A DNA stretch of 64,000 nt from Diphasiastrum complanatum. Lineage: Eukaryota > Streptophyta > Lycopodiopsida > Lycopodiales > Lycopodiaceae. The notes under the pieces are model-generated. The model searched no databases, was not told where the DNA came from, and worked only from the letters and a program-made list of their open reading frames with translations. Shown here one piece after another: positions 12,077 through 22,685 of the stretch. The stretch covers positions 60,361,919 to 60,425,918 of the forward strand of contig CM055099.1 of the NCBI GenBank assembly GCA_029204225.1, read 5' to 3'. The stretch's first letter is position 1. The number at the start of each line of letters is the position of its first letter. Made by a program: the position numbers and the translations under genes.

Positions 12077-13600
12077 CTAGATGGCTTCATCTTGATACTC
12101 AAAAGTTCTTCTTGGAGTCCTCGGGTATTGAGCTTGCTCCTCCACTTGAGTTGACTCCAAACCATCAATGAATTGAATAAGGTTTTGATCCAAAGGTGCT
12201 TCTTCAAGTTTACAAATCTTCCACTCTTGAAAGATCACATTTCCATCATTGACAACTTCTTTGGTGGAAAACAAGTAGATTCCACAATCTCTACTTGAAG
12301 AGCAAAATACTGCCATTATTCCTATCATTGAAATAGGATAATCTTTGGTCCTTACATTGGAATGATCATGATCAAAGCATGTGGACCCAAAGATTTCCAA
12401 TACAAATGATGTTTCATCTTTTATGACACTATTCAAGCTATTACAAAAATAGTTATCCAATGAAATTGCTTTATCAACAACAAATGGAGATTTGAAAGCA
12501 TCAATTTTCATTGTCTAGTCATAAATAGTACTAAACATCATAGATCTTAAAGATAAGCAACAAGTCACTCCATGTTTACTAATACTATCCAAAAAGTATT
12601 CAAAAATAGTAGACTCTCCAATGCTCACCATCCTTGCAAGATGCACACTTGAATGGACAATTTGCATGCAATTTGATGACTCGGCCATTGTCATTGAGGA
12701 CTCCCTTGGAACTCTCATGCTTTGAGGCTGATCCTCAAGATATTCCTCCTTGTGATGCTCCTCCTCAATGCAAGCAATATCACACTTTGCCAAGATCTCC
12801 TCCTTTGCCAAGCTCATTCTTTCAAAAGCAACACTAGCTTCCAACTTAAACAATCTTCCATGTTTAAAACCCTTTGCAATGCAAACATCATTCTTCAAGA
12901 TGAAGCAAACACCATGCTTAAAGTGGACATCCAAACCACTTTCTAAGAGTAGACCAACACTAAGCATATTCTTGGTGATTGATGGTACATAAAGGACATT
13001 TTCTAGATCCATGCATTTTGAGCATTCTAGACACAAAGAGATGGTGCCAACACCATCTATCCTACACTCTTCATCATTTGCAGTAAAGACAAACTTCTTA
13101 GCAACATTGAAAGAGTGTAAGGTTGAGAAAAAGTCTTTTTCACAAGACATGTGAGAGCTAGCCCCACTGCCAATCCACCAATTGTCTCTTGAATTGCTAT
13201 TGCTTGTTGGTGAGGATGTAGATGCCATCAAGAATACATCTACTTCATCCTCCTCCTCCTCCTTTGCAAGGTTTCCTTGTTTGTCCTCCTCCACTTGTGC
13301 TCTTAGCCTCTTGTAGCATTCAGATGCATAATGCCTCTTCTTTCCACAAAAGAAGCATTTCTACTTTGACTTGTACTTTGAGCTTGATGCATCATCCTCT
13401 TCTTTAGCCTCCTTTGGATGCTTCTTCTTTCCATTGGTCTTCTTTTTGCCCTTGAATGAGAAATTGGCTTTCTCATCACCATCCTGCAAAGACAAGGAAC
13501 TCATCCTAGATTTTGCATGGAGCATCCTACAATCTTCAACCATTAATACACTGTGAAGTTTTTCTATAGTTGGCAAACACAACTACATACATGTGTGTTT
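12077..13600 (-). pseudogene. Copia gag C-terminus, zinc knuckle, protease and hinge remnants
   Basis: Reading leftward: a Lys-rich gag tail (from about 13582), an in-frame TAG (13362-13364), then a C-x2-C-x4-H-x4-C zinc knuckle. An acidic linker follows, then W-W-I-G-S-G-A-S-S-H-M and a protease body with the conserved N-V-L-Y-V-P-S-I-T-K-N block (ORF 13294-12515). After a stop, a second ORF (12511-12077) resembles the integrase C-terminal and hinge region. The catalytic Asp of protease is Gly. The integrase zinc finger, DDE core and reverse transcriptase are absent. It is related to the gag region of the element at 15322-20095. Confidence 0.72.
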
Positions 13601-14060
13601 TGCCACACGATGCTGCCACGCGAACCCGATACTTAGCCAAAATTTTGACATTTTTCTTATGCGTGGCATATCCACGCTAAAACTTTTCCGAGGACCTTGC
13701 CGGTGAAATCTCGACTGGAGGAGAGGTCTGACAAAAAAATTTAATTCTGCATGGCACTGCCACGCGTGGCACTGTCACGCAAATTTTTTTTAAACTAAAA
13801 CTTAAAATCTGAGCGCCAAAATATGTCGACGTGGCACATTCACGCGTGGATGTTATTTAACCAATTTTCATGTGACATAAATTTTTTTGATTTGCCATGC
13901 GTGGCAAATTTCCAGAGAAAATTCCAGAGCGATGGCTTTTTTTATTGCACGCATGGCAAAATTTGTCAAAAAATTTGCCACGCGTGGCAATATTAAAATA
14001 CAATACTTAGAAAAAAAAATTTGAAAATTTGCCACGCGTGGCAGTGCCACGCATGGAGAA
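13590..14060. repeat. Palindrome-rich terminal region of a CACTA transposon
   Basis: GCCACGCGTGGC or close variants (ACGCGTGG, GCCATGCGTGGC, GCCACGCATGG) occur about ten times in 470 bp in both orientations, for example near 13751, 13840, 13895, 13978, 14030 and 14046. CACTA elements typically carry clustered subterminal motifs bound by their own regulatory protein. The cluster sits downstream of the DUF4216-type reading frame, as expected for a subterminal array. I could not fix the terminal CACTA bases. Confidence 0.6.
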
Positions 14061-14786
14061 ATTAGTTTGTTGTAATTTTTTTTTTATCTATTATGATAGT
14101 AAGTTAATAAAAAACAGCTTTATGATTAATTTAAAAGCAAATAAGATTTTTATTTCTATTTTGAATAGGTGTATACTTATAATAAAATGTGGACTAAAAA
14201 TTAAATGATCATTATCTCAAATTATTATGCTCTGACGAATTAAAGTTACTATCAGTTGAATATTACATGCTATCTTATGTATTTACAGACATTATGATGT
14301 GTTTCTATATTGAGAAAAAAATTTAATCAAAATTTGACAATTTTTTCAATATGGTATTGATGGGTAAAAATATAAGCATGAGCTTAATATGCATGTGAAA
14401 GGATGATAAGTACCTTACATTTGAGAGCCATGTGGTAGCTTGTTAAGCTAATTTGTTGATAAAAATTTGCAATGTTATACACCTTTGTGTGTTTGCAAAG
14501 ATCAATGAATAGTTGAACAATATTGTGAGAAAGTGTATTATTATCTCAAAAAAGATGTTTTTTTAATTATAATATATAAATAATCAACACATATATATTT
14601 TAATTAGTTCACACATCTATTAATATTGATAAATTTTTCTAATTCTAAGTGATTGCGAGATGCGTTTGAAATGAAACTTTAGAAATGCAACATCATAGAA
14701 AAATATAATAATTTTAATATGAAAACAATATATATTGACCACAATGGATCATTTTATGACAAAATTATTTGTGATATGTACAAAAT
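14061..14786. other. AT-rich 3' part of the CACTA relic, no gene seen
   Basis: Between the palindrome cluster and the acidic tail of the CACTA protein I see only very AT-rich, non-coding DNA. Confidence 0.5.
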
Positions 14787-15321
14787 TTATTCATCATCGC
14801 AAGATTCAAATTCATCAGCCAATACATCTTGCAACTCATCTTCGCTAAGATGATTTTCATCATCACTATCGAAATCAAAACCTCTCAATATTGTCCTCAT
14901 GCAAAGAATCATTGTTGTCCTCTTCATCATCTGAGTTGTCGAAATCATGAGAATCAATTCTCGAGTTTTCAATATTTATAAAACTCGAAGGTATATGTAC
15001 ATCTTCATCAGATATACTTGTGTTGTCCAAATTTAGATCTTCCGTTTCATTCTCAACTTATGCATTTTCGAATACATGTCTTGAGCGTGGCTTAATTTGA
15101 ACAACATACCACCAATCTTTGTTTAGTCGATTTGCTTGAAAAAATACTCGCACATTTAGTAATGTTAGGAATAGATATTTGTTATGCTCACATTTTAATT
15201 CACAATAAATAGATGTAATGAAAAAGTAGTGTAGATGATTAATATAACAACGATCACAATTGACAAAAAGAAAAAAAATGTGTAATTCATGCACACCTGT
15301 TCACAATGACGAGGCAACACC
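14787..15321 (-). pseudogene. CACTA DUF4216-type protein, C-terminal part
   Basis: Minus-strand reading continues from 20096 across the LTR-element insertion. A short exon end at about 15321-15295 is followed by a probable intron (donor near 15295, acceptor near 15145). The next exon carries the D-W-W-Y-V-V-Q-I-K-P-R block characteristic of the C-terminal half of the CACTA-associated DUF4216 domain. It reaches an in-frame TAA (15057-15059), then a long acidic tail with one more frameshift near 14885, ending at 14787. An acidic tail after this domain is usual. The insertion and stops make it a pseudogene. Confidence 0.65.
15317..15321. repeat. Target-site duplication ACACC (left copy)
   Basis: ACACC precedes the left LTR and is repeated exactly at 20096-20100. 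Confidence 0.85.
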
Positions 15322-16146
15322 TGTGCAAAAAGTACAAAAAGGACCAAGAGTGGATCCTAATCTGATCCTCAAGAGGGATTGGTTGTCAGATTACTTGATC
15401 TATCAATCTACTTCAGATTAAGATCAATCTAGATCAATTCTAGACACAAAATCCTAACAAGAACAATCATTAATTGAAGGTAAGTGTACTTTATGGTTTC
15501 ACATGTGTGAAACACTGTCTGAGTACGGACTCCAACCTGAAAATCAAGTACACATTGATAGAACCTCAAAACAATCAAAACAAATGTAGACAAATGGAGA
15601 GATTCACTCAAAATTGCTTCCAAAACCAAGATTGGTGTCTCACACTGATTATGGCCAAATGTGGCTCTATATATACAATAAGTGGGAGCTCGGGGTACTG
15701 ATCATCCCTTTGATCCCACATGTGTGAAGGTGCTTTGTCATATGATGATTCATCATGCAAAACTGACACTTGGACAAAACCTTCTATTTTGAGCACTTTT
15801 GGTCTATTTTTCTTCTATATGGAGATCTACTTGGAAATTTTCTAGAATTAAAAATTTGCCTACTTCAGCTTATTCCACAAGTGTGAGCTGTCCTCTACAC
15901 ATGGGATATGACACCTAACCAAAATATTTGGCTCATGCAATCAATAGATTGATGCCATGTGTCATATATTTAGAAAACTAGTTTTTGGCCTTTTTAGCCA
16001 CTAGAACTTGAATTAAATACAACCTATATGACTATGGTACATGACAAGTACACTATTTTCACATGCGATAACAGGCTCCACACATGTGTGTTTATCTATA
16101 TACAAGATTTTTGGCCTCTACCTAGCTTATTTTTGCATTTTTCACA
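15322..16146 (-). repeat. Left LTR (3' LTR in element orientation)
   Basis: 825 bp, starting TGTGCAAAAAGTAC and ending TTTTTCACA. It contains CACATGTGTG palindromes where the partner LTR keeps CACACGTGTG at the first site (15499 versus 19442). Confidence 0.87.
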
Positions 16147-16160
16147 CTCCTCCTCAAAAA
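16147..16160 (-). other. Polypurine tract
   Basis: The complement reads TTTTTGAGGAGGAG and abuts the TG of the LTR. Confidence 0.75.
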
Positions 16161-16161
16161 T

Positions 16162-17664
16162 CTAGCTTGGTAAATCTAGCTTGATGGAAAACATGATGAT
16201 CTTGAACTTGACTCCATGGGCTGAATTGGTCTTTGTTGGTTCAAAAGGTGTGAAGATCATCCAATGAGCTTGATGTTGATCTAACCATATCCATGATAGT
16301 GCTTCTTTGATGTTGACATCTTTGATGAGCTTGAGAGCTTTGCACCATCCTAGCACATCCAAAATTGATTCCTTCCAATTTTCATGTAGATGCTTGACCT
16401 TGAGGCTTGCTCCTTCACATGAGATATGCTCCTCTTTCCCTTGAAATGTGAGCCACATGGGTTCAACCATGTTTCTTGAGTTTCTTTTTGGAATCACAAC
16501 TTGAGAAGGTGTCTCCTCCTCAATTCTTGGCACACTTGAACCTTGAGATGACTCCTTAAGATCCTCTTCATGATGTTCCTTCTTGATGGAAATCCGAGAC
16601 CTCCATGTCTCACAATGATCACAACAAGTATGACCATTCAATATGCACTTCCTATGATTATCAAGATTACTTATGCTAGAAACATAAGACCAAAAATCAC
16701 CACAACTTGGCATGATTTTTCCAATATTGAAATCAAAAGGTATCTCCATCTCAATAAGGCTAACTACTTGCTTATGGATATAAGTGTCCACTTTGGATGC
16801 TTCACTTATTCTCATAAGAAGTTTACAACTTGCCTTTAGGATTGAAAACATACAATTTTCATCTTTATGAATGAACACATCATTCATGATCTTATTGAAA
16901 CCAAAAGATCCTACATTATGAAGATATTTCCATTTCCTTGACTTCATAAGTAATGTAAGCTTACAAGGAAAACATATTTTGCTATCTTTTAAGGCATCAC
17001 ACTCAACTAGTATTGCCTTAATCCACCTTTGAGATACAAAAATCTCTTCAAAGCAAAATGGTTCTTCATAAGTTGACATGAGAGCATAAATGAAACTTAT
17101 TTCATTTTGTGATTGATGCTCCTTATTCCTGATTGATTTCTCTTGGATCATAACAATAAGTTTGAACTTATCTAAAGTTCCAAGCAAAATACTTTCCAAG
17201 GACATAAAATAAATCCAGGTTACTTTCATGAAAGTGACATCTATCTCTGCATCTTGAACCAAACAATGTACTTCCAAATGAAAAATTTCAAAAGATTTGA
17301 CATGTGTTGTGATGGACTCTTGAAGACAAATCTTGCAAGTCCTTGTGAGACTCCAAGCCTCATTCACCTTTCCACAAAGGAAACACCTTTCCTTGGACTT
17401 GTCCTTCTTGTATTTGCATTTTGAACTTGAAGCTCCATCCTTCACCTCGGCCCCCTTGCTTTGGTTCTCCTTGGATGGATTGGTCTTCTTTTTGTAGCAT
17501 CTTGAGAAAATATATCCTCCCTTGCCACAAAGGTTGCACTTAGGATCCTTTCTTTCCTTCAATAGGATGCCACCTATTGGTGCCATGTGAATAAAAACCT
17601 TTGATATGATTCTACAAATGTAATTTGTGACTTTCAAGAGACTAGATTTGAACATTTTCAACAA
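16162..17664 (-). CDS. 500-aa ORF of the non-autonomous Copia element, gag-like with hinge
   Basis: This is the only long ORF of the element. Near the N-terminus (about residues 40-55) is C-N-L-C-G-K-G-G-Y-I-F-S-R-C, a zinc knuckle whose His is Tyr. A Lys-rich spacer and a second partial C-F-L-C-G-K knuckle follow. The spacer resembles the gag tail at 13400-13582. The middle is unrecognised. Around residues 370-410 there is an acidic, Ser/Pro-rich stretch like the hinge between Copia integrase and reverse transcriptase. Protease, integrase core and reverse transcriptase motifs are missing. It may be a captured, internally deleted gag-pol kept open by chance or by selection. Function unknown; the start codon is a guess. 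Confidence 0.5.
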   Translation of the reverse strand: MLKMFKSSLLKVTNYICRIISKVFIHMAPIGGILLKERKDPKCNLCGKGGYIFSRCYKKKTNPSKENQSKGAEVKDGASSSKCKYKKDKSKERCFLCGKVNEAWSLTRTCKICLQESITTHVKSFEIFHLEVHCLVQDAEIDVTFMKVTWIYFMSLESILLGTLDKFKLIVMIQEKSIRNKEHQSQNEISFIYALMSTYEEPFCFEEIFVSQRWIKAILVECDALKDSKICFPCKLTLLMKSRKWKYLHNVGSFGFNKIMNDVFIHKDENCMFSILKASCKLLMRISEASKVDTYIHKQVVSLIEMEIPFDFNIGKIMPSCGDFWSYVSSISNLDNHRKCILNGHTCCDHCETWRSRISIKKEHHEEDLKESSQGSSVPRIEEETPSQVVIPKRNSRNMVEPMWLTFQGKEEHISCEGASLKVKHLHENWKESILDVLGWCKALKLIKDVNIKEALSWIWLDQHQAHWMIFTPFEPTKTNSAHGVKFKIIMFSIKLDLPS

Positions 17665-19251
17665 TCTAGAAGGATCTACACAAGGTCTAGCTCACAAACC
17701 TAAGAATCAATCTTCACAGTAATGACTAGTCACTTGGAAACTTTGCTTTGATCACTAAGACAAAAGCACATAATCTTTGAATCAAATCACTAAAGAAATC
17801 AGATCCAATCTCCTATTGGACTCATCAAATACCAATGACTTTTTTTTTTGAAAGTTGAAATGGATATGAAAAAGATTTGACACCTAGATTTTCCTTTTCA
17901 CTTGACTAGTTTTCTCAACACTTGAGATTCTTGAACAAAAGATGGGTTTTGTTTCAAATACATGAAAATCAAACTTAATCACTTCTTTTGGACTCACTCT
18001 TGACCCAAATAATCTCACAACTTGAGATTTAGAATGAATTTGATTTGATTTGACAACAAACCATACCACCAATTTTTCACAAAGCTTAAAAATTAGACAA
18101 CTAGATATTCACAAAGATCTCAACCATGCATGAATACTCAAATATGGACTCCTCCTCATTCTAGACATCCAATGGGATCACAAATTGACCCTCACACTCT
18201 CACAAAGAAAGTTGAATAGAACTAATTTGAGTTTCATACATACTATGTCAATTTTTGCTCAACAAATTGAATTCAATCACTCCTATTGGATTCCACCAAT
18301 TACTCTACCTTTTAAGACTTGGAATGAAATTCAAAATCAAAAGTTGTGATTTTTCTCACTAAGATATTTTGCTTCAAAGAGCTAATGCCACTTAGAAAGA
18401 TTTGATCACCTAGGAGAAGACAAACTCTCCACCAATAACAACACAAAATGAGCTTCTAGATCTTGCCCTCTACAAAGGAAGGAGCTCTTAGAGAATTGGA
18501 TCTCTCTCTACACATTTGTCATAGACACCTTAATGACTCTTTTCAAACCTTATAGTCACTCAAACAAATTGAGTAGGGTTGAACAATGTGACTTGGATCT
18601 CAATCTCTTTTCTAGAACTCTCAATTTAAGCCAATCTATGTCAAATTCTACAAAAGATTTGCATAGATGCTCTATATGCACTAGAAACACTCAAAGGTTT
18701 CACTTGGAGGAAAGATCCAAATATGTTTTCTAGCAAATTGATGCTTCTAAACTTGACCCTATCACTCTTGAACAAATCTAGAGTGATGGTACAATGGATT
18801 TCAACCTCTCACCTTGCATATCACTCCTTAATCTATGATTTTTAGCAAAATCTCTCTCAACTTCAACATGCACTCAAAAAATCAGAGATGATCAATTAAT
18901 TCACCTATCTCAAGCTTAAAATTTAATTTCTTGGCTGATCTAATCCAAGAACTAATCAAGGGATTAGATTCTCTATAGAAAATGCTTGATTTTGCACCAA
19001 AAATCTCTCAAATTGGGTGTGTGAGTCAAATTGTACAAATTTTTGAATTTTCTCAGCGAAAACTGGAGCTGTACGTCCTCACACGTGTGAAAAGGGTTCC
19101 TACAGCCCACAACAAGATTTGGACCAAAAATTTTGAGGATAGCTATCAAATCCAACTCGCTACACAAAATTTGACTAGTTTCCAAAAAACTGCTAATTCT
19201 GGCTTTGATTTGGATTAACCCTATCAATTTCAACAAAACCTCTTGTACTAG
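17665..19251 (-). other. Leader region of the Copia-type element, non-coding
   Basis: About 1.6 kb between the primer-binding site and the ORF holds no recognisable coding sequence. It contains another TCACACGTGTGA palindrome at 19079-19090 next to GCTGTACGTCC, echoing the module in the LTRs. Confidence 0.55.
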
Positions 19252-19263
19252 GCTCTGATACCA
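19252..19263 (-). other. tRNA-iMet primer-binding site
   Basis: GCTCTGATACCA is the exact complement of TGGTATCAGAGC and touches the LTR edge at 19264. Confidence 0.85.
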
Positions 19264-20095
19264 TGTGCAAAAAGTACAAAAAGGACCAACAGTGGATCCT
19301 AATCTGATCCTCAAGAGGGATTGGTTGTCAGATTACTTGATCTATCAATCTACTTCAGATTAAGATCAATCTAGATCAATTCTAGACACAAAATCCTAAC
19401 AAGAACAATCATTAATTGAAGGTAAGTGTACTTTATGGTTTCACACGTGTGAAACACTGTCTGAGTACGGACTTCAACCTGAAAATAAAGTACACATTGA
19501 TAGAACCTCAAAACAATCAAAACAAATGTAGACAAATGGAGAGATTCACTCAAAATTGCTTCCAAAACCAAGATTGGTGTCTCACACTGATTATGGCCAA
19601 ATGTGGCTCTATATATACAATAAGTGGGAGCTCGTGGTACTGATCATCCCTTTGATCCCACATGTGTGAAGGTGCTTTGCCATATGATGATTCATCATGC
19701 AAAACTGACACTTGGACAAAACTTTCTATTTTGAGCACTTTTGGTCTATTTTCCTTCTATATGGAGATCTACTTGGAAATCTTCTAGAATTCAAAATTTG
19801 CCTACTTCAGCTTATTCCACACGTGTGAGCTGTCTTCTACACATGGGATATGACACCTAACCAAAATATTTGGCTCATGCAATCAATAGATTGATGCCAT
19901 ATGTCATATATCTAGAAAACTAGTTTTTGGCCTTTTTAGCCACTAGAACTTGAATTAAATCATATGTACAACCTATATGATTATGGTACATGACAAGTAC
20001 ACTATTTTCACATGTGGAAACAGGCTCCACACATGTGTGTTTATCTATATACAAGATTTTTGGCCTCTACCAAGCTTATTTTTGCATTTTTCACA
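19264..20095 (-). repeat. Right LTR (5' LTR in element orientation)
   Basis: 832 bp, partner of 15322-16146, with CACACGTGTG at 19442-19451 and 19818-19827. The first is followed by GTCTGAGTACGGAC. Confidence 0.87.
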
Positions 20096-20765
20096 ACACC
20101 AATGTGTCTGAAAAGTCCATGCTTAATGTCTTGGTTGAATCGATAGCAAAAAATCCACTACAATCTTTTTTTACAGTTGCATTTGATCCTCTATAGTTGA
20201 TTTTGAACCATTTCACGTCAAACAACAAATATTTACCCATTTCACCAAACACCTCATATATGGCTTGTATGGTTCCTACATACTCAAGCTCTCCAGAAAT
20301 TGGACTTTGATCTCGAACACTACTCTGACCTTCTTGATGGAAGGATGCCATCACACCACAATCATAAGTTCGTCGTTTCATATCAATTGATTCAATGTGA
20401 TGACGACCATATGCCCACATTGCACTATACTTTCGATACTGTCACATGTTGATTATAATTAAAACAATAATCAATCATCGTACAAATTAAAATTGTTCAC
20501 TTAGAAAAAAAATAGAGTTATAGACAAACCTTCCAATCACATCCTCTTGCAAATTCCCATTCTGTGTCAGATATGAATTGTCCCTTTGATCTTGCTTGCT
20601 GGAGTGTATCAACCATCTAGTCTATAGTGGATTGGTTGGGCAATGGCTCAAGATCATGTGAAGGTGTAGCTTGACCTCTACGCCTATTGCGTCGGTGTCG
20701 ATTTCTAGTCAATACTCTTTTTTTTTCTTCTTTTTCATATAATTCCAACCATTTATCCATTACTC
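20096..20765 (-). pseudogene. CACTA DUF4216-type protein, N-terminal and central part
   Basis: A minus-strand exon at about 20765-20530 carries a basic R-N-R-H-R-R-N-R-R-R-G stretch and one in-frame TAG. It ends near a GTTTGT donor. The next exon (about 20434-20096) reads a C-G-V-M-A-S-F block and a Y-V-G-T-I-Q-A-I-Y-E-V segment with a following D-V-K-W-F, the layout of the DUF4216 domain of CACTA second proteins. The frame is cut at 20096 by the LTR element and resumes at 15321. Upstream (higher coordinates) the gene is lost at the foldback and (CT)n array. Confidence 0.65.
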
Positions 20766-20808
20766 CTGAATTATATAGCATGAAGGTTGAATTTTTTTCG
20801 AGATTCGA

Positions 20809-20965
<157 letters not shown>

Positions 20966-21255
20966 TTTGCATTTTATATTTGCTTTCCATTTGCTTCTTC
21001 TCTCTACTTGCATGTTGTTAATGATTTCTAAGATAGTAGAGAGGATAGGATGTAAGCACCTCCCCCATTGTAATCTATTCTTCCTTCTCATGCTTGTGGT
21101 TAAAGCAGGGTGGATAGTTAGATGTGGTTAGTAAGGTGTGGTTATAGAGTAGGATTTGCAAGCTAACTTCGCAAGGGAAGCACTATTCCCTTGGGAACGA
21201 ATCTATGCGTGATAGGTGAACCAAGGCTGCTACAAAAGCAGAAAATGCTAATCTA

Positions 21256-21273
21256 TTCCCCGACAATGGCACC
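21256..21273 (-). other. tRNA-Asp-type primer-binding-site variant in the foldback spacer
   Basis: On the minus strand it reads TGGTGCCATTGTCGGGGA, differing by three transitions from the TGGCGCCGTTGCCGGGGA sequence used by Athila/Tat-like Gypsy elements. It directly follows the inner end of the right arm, as a PBS follows an LTR. Confidence 0.5.
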
Positions 21274-21545
21274 AAAAATTGTAGTGGCCTTGCTTCACCT
21301 GTCACGCATAGATTCGTTCCCAAGGGAATGGTACCTCCCTTGCAAAGTTAGCTTGCAAATCCTACTCTAACCACACCTAACTAACCACATCTAGCTATCC
21401 ACCCTACTTTAACCACAAGCATGAGAAGGAAGAATAGATTACAATGGGGGAGGTGATTACATCCTATCCTCTCTACTCTCTTAGAAATCATTAACAACAT
21501 GCAAGTAGAGAGAAGAAGCAAATGGAAAGCAAATATAAAATGCAA

Positions 21546-21549
<4 letters not shown>

Positions 21550-21586
<37 letters not shown>

Positions 21587-21597
21587 GGGGGGGGGGA
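21550..21597. repeat. Compound microsatellite (GT)n(GA)n(G)n
   Basis: GT repeats run into GA repeats and a G run in the right foldback arm, opposite the (CT)n of the left arm. Confidence 0.9.
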
Positions 21598-21763
21598 AGG
21601 AAGCAAGGATGTTCGAATCTCATTTGGGCATAATCTCCTCCTCCTATTGAACTTACAATGGCAAGGATCCTAATCCAAGCCTCCTAAACTAACACAACAT
21701 GAATCTAATGTTTCTTTAAGAAAGCACAAGGGCATTCACATGATTCAATGTCGGTATTAACTA

Positions 21764-22320
21764 TCAGGCTGGTGCTTTGTCCCTGACATCTTCAACAACT
21801 CCCTCTCGGAATATCGCCTTCCTTTTTTTCTTATGTCGAGTGACCACTTGTATATCAGTTAATGGTGGTTCTTCCACTGTAATAGCCTGTGCAGATGCCT
21901 GTTGCTCAGGGCCATTCATTCTACCAGGGTTCTGAGGTGGATTTTGTGCAACGTGCTGATCATTGAGCCGATTATTAAGCCATGGTGGTGGTAAACCTCT
22001 TTCCAGGTTCCCGACATACTTGTGGTGACATAATACACAGTTAAAATAATGGTGACCCCTTTGACTGCAAAAATTGTAGACATCATTTGGTAAATCTGGT
22101 CGGTAATGCACTTGCCATTGAAATGGCCGTGGCTACAATAGATTATACTATTGATAAGGAGCTTGATACACTTGTGGCGGTATCAGTTGTGGTTACTGAT
22201 GCTATGCATGTGGATGCTACAACTGGGACTGTGGTTGTTGTTGTTGCATTTACAGCGCAAATGCCCCTACAGTTCGCACCGCCTGCAATTGTTGACAGTC
22301 ATTTGTCTAATGACTATATG
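21764..22320 (-). pseudogene. Gypsy-type gag fragment with degenerate zinc knuckle
   Basis: The minus-strand ORF 22111-21764 contains N-F-C-S-Q-R-G-H-H-Y-F-N-C, a CCHC knuckle whose first Cys is Tyr, then a Pro/Gln-rich and a basic tail. Upstream (22112-22320) the same product continues as a Gln/Pro-rich segment broken by several stops. This fits the 3' part of a Gypsy gag. It may belong with the foldback arms next to it. Confidence 0.5.
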
Positions 22321-22322
22321 CA

Positions 22323-22685
22323 TTACAGATAGCACAAAATATCAGGTCGTGTGTGTGTCAAATAAATCAAACTACCCACTAGATGTCTATACAAATAAAC
22401 ATCCACTTTCTCAGATTCATCATATGCAGTAAGCTTCATGTTGACATCCATAGGTGTATTCAAAGACTTAAAATCCTGCATATTGAACTTATAAAGCAAA
22501 TCTCGTGCATATTTGCTTTGAGAAAGACCATGTCTTCCTTTTGCCATACTTGAATGCCAAGACAGTAGTGCATCAGTCCTAGATCACTCATGTCAAAAGC
22601 ATTGGAAAGATCTGATTTGATTTCATCAATTAACCTCTCATTACTTTCTGTAATAATCAAATTATCTGTGTGGGGCATTCATTAA
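22323..22685 (-). pseudogene. Copia reverse transcriptase fragment
   Basis: Two overlapping minus-strand frames carry the palm/thumb segment typical of Copia RT: D-N-L-I-I-T-E-S-N-E-R, D-M-S-D-L-G-L-M-H-Y-C-L-G-I and, after a frameshift near 22530, Q-S-K-Y-A-R-D-L-L and S-L-I-Y-L-T-H-T-R-P-D-I. The catalytic D-D pair is lost at the right edge, where a His-Thr replaces the expected Tyr-Val. Both ends are abrupt. Confidence 0.7.

Larger units (their letters stand above)
11049..13582 (-). mobile_element. Truncated Copia derivative, minus strand
   Basis: An LTR (11049-11746) is followed by CTCCTCAAATTTAG, the complement of a PPT. Minus-strand Copia remnants follow: hinge, integrase C-terminal piece, protease, zinc knuckle and gag end. 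The gag N-terminal part, primer-binding site and right LTR are missing; the sequence changes at about 13582-13590 into CACTA terminal DNA. The integrase core and all reverse transcriptase are absent, so this was probably non-autonomous even before truncation. Confidence 0.65.
15322..20095 (-). mobile_element. Complete non-autonomous Copia-type element inside a CACTA gene
   Basis: LTRs at 15322-16146 and 19264-20095 are flanked by a perfect ACACC duplication. The PPT adjoins the left LTR and the primer-binding site the right LTR, so the element reads on the minus strand. It has one 500-codon ORF with gag-like zinc-knuckle sequence but no intact protease, integrase or reverse transcriptase, so it must depend on a relative. 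It interrupts the DUF4216-type CACTA gene. The two LTRs differ at scattered sites, several of them CG in one copy and TG or CA in the other. Confidence 0.87.

Noticed and set aside
13590-14060. CRISPR-like array
   Set aside because: Repeats are palindromes of irregular spacing and orientation in plant DNA next to CACTA coding sequence.
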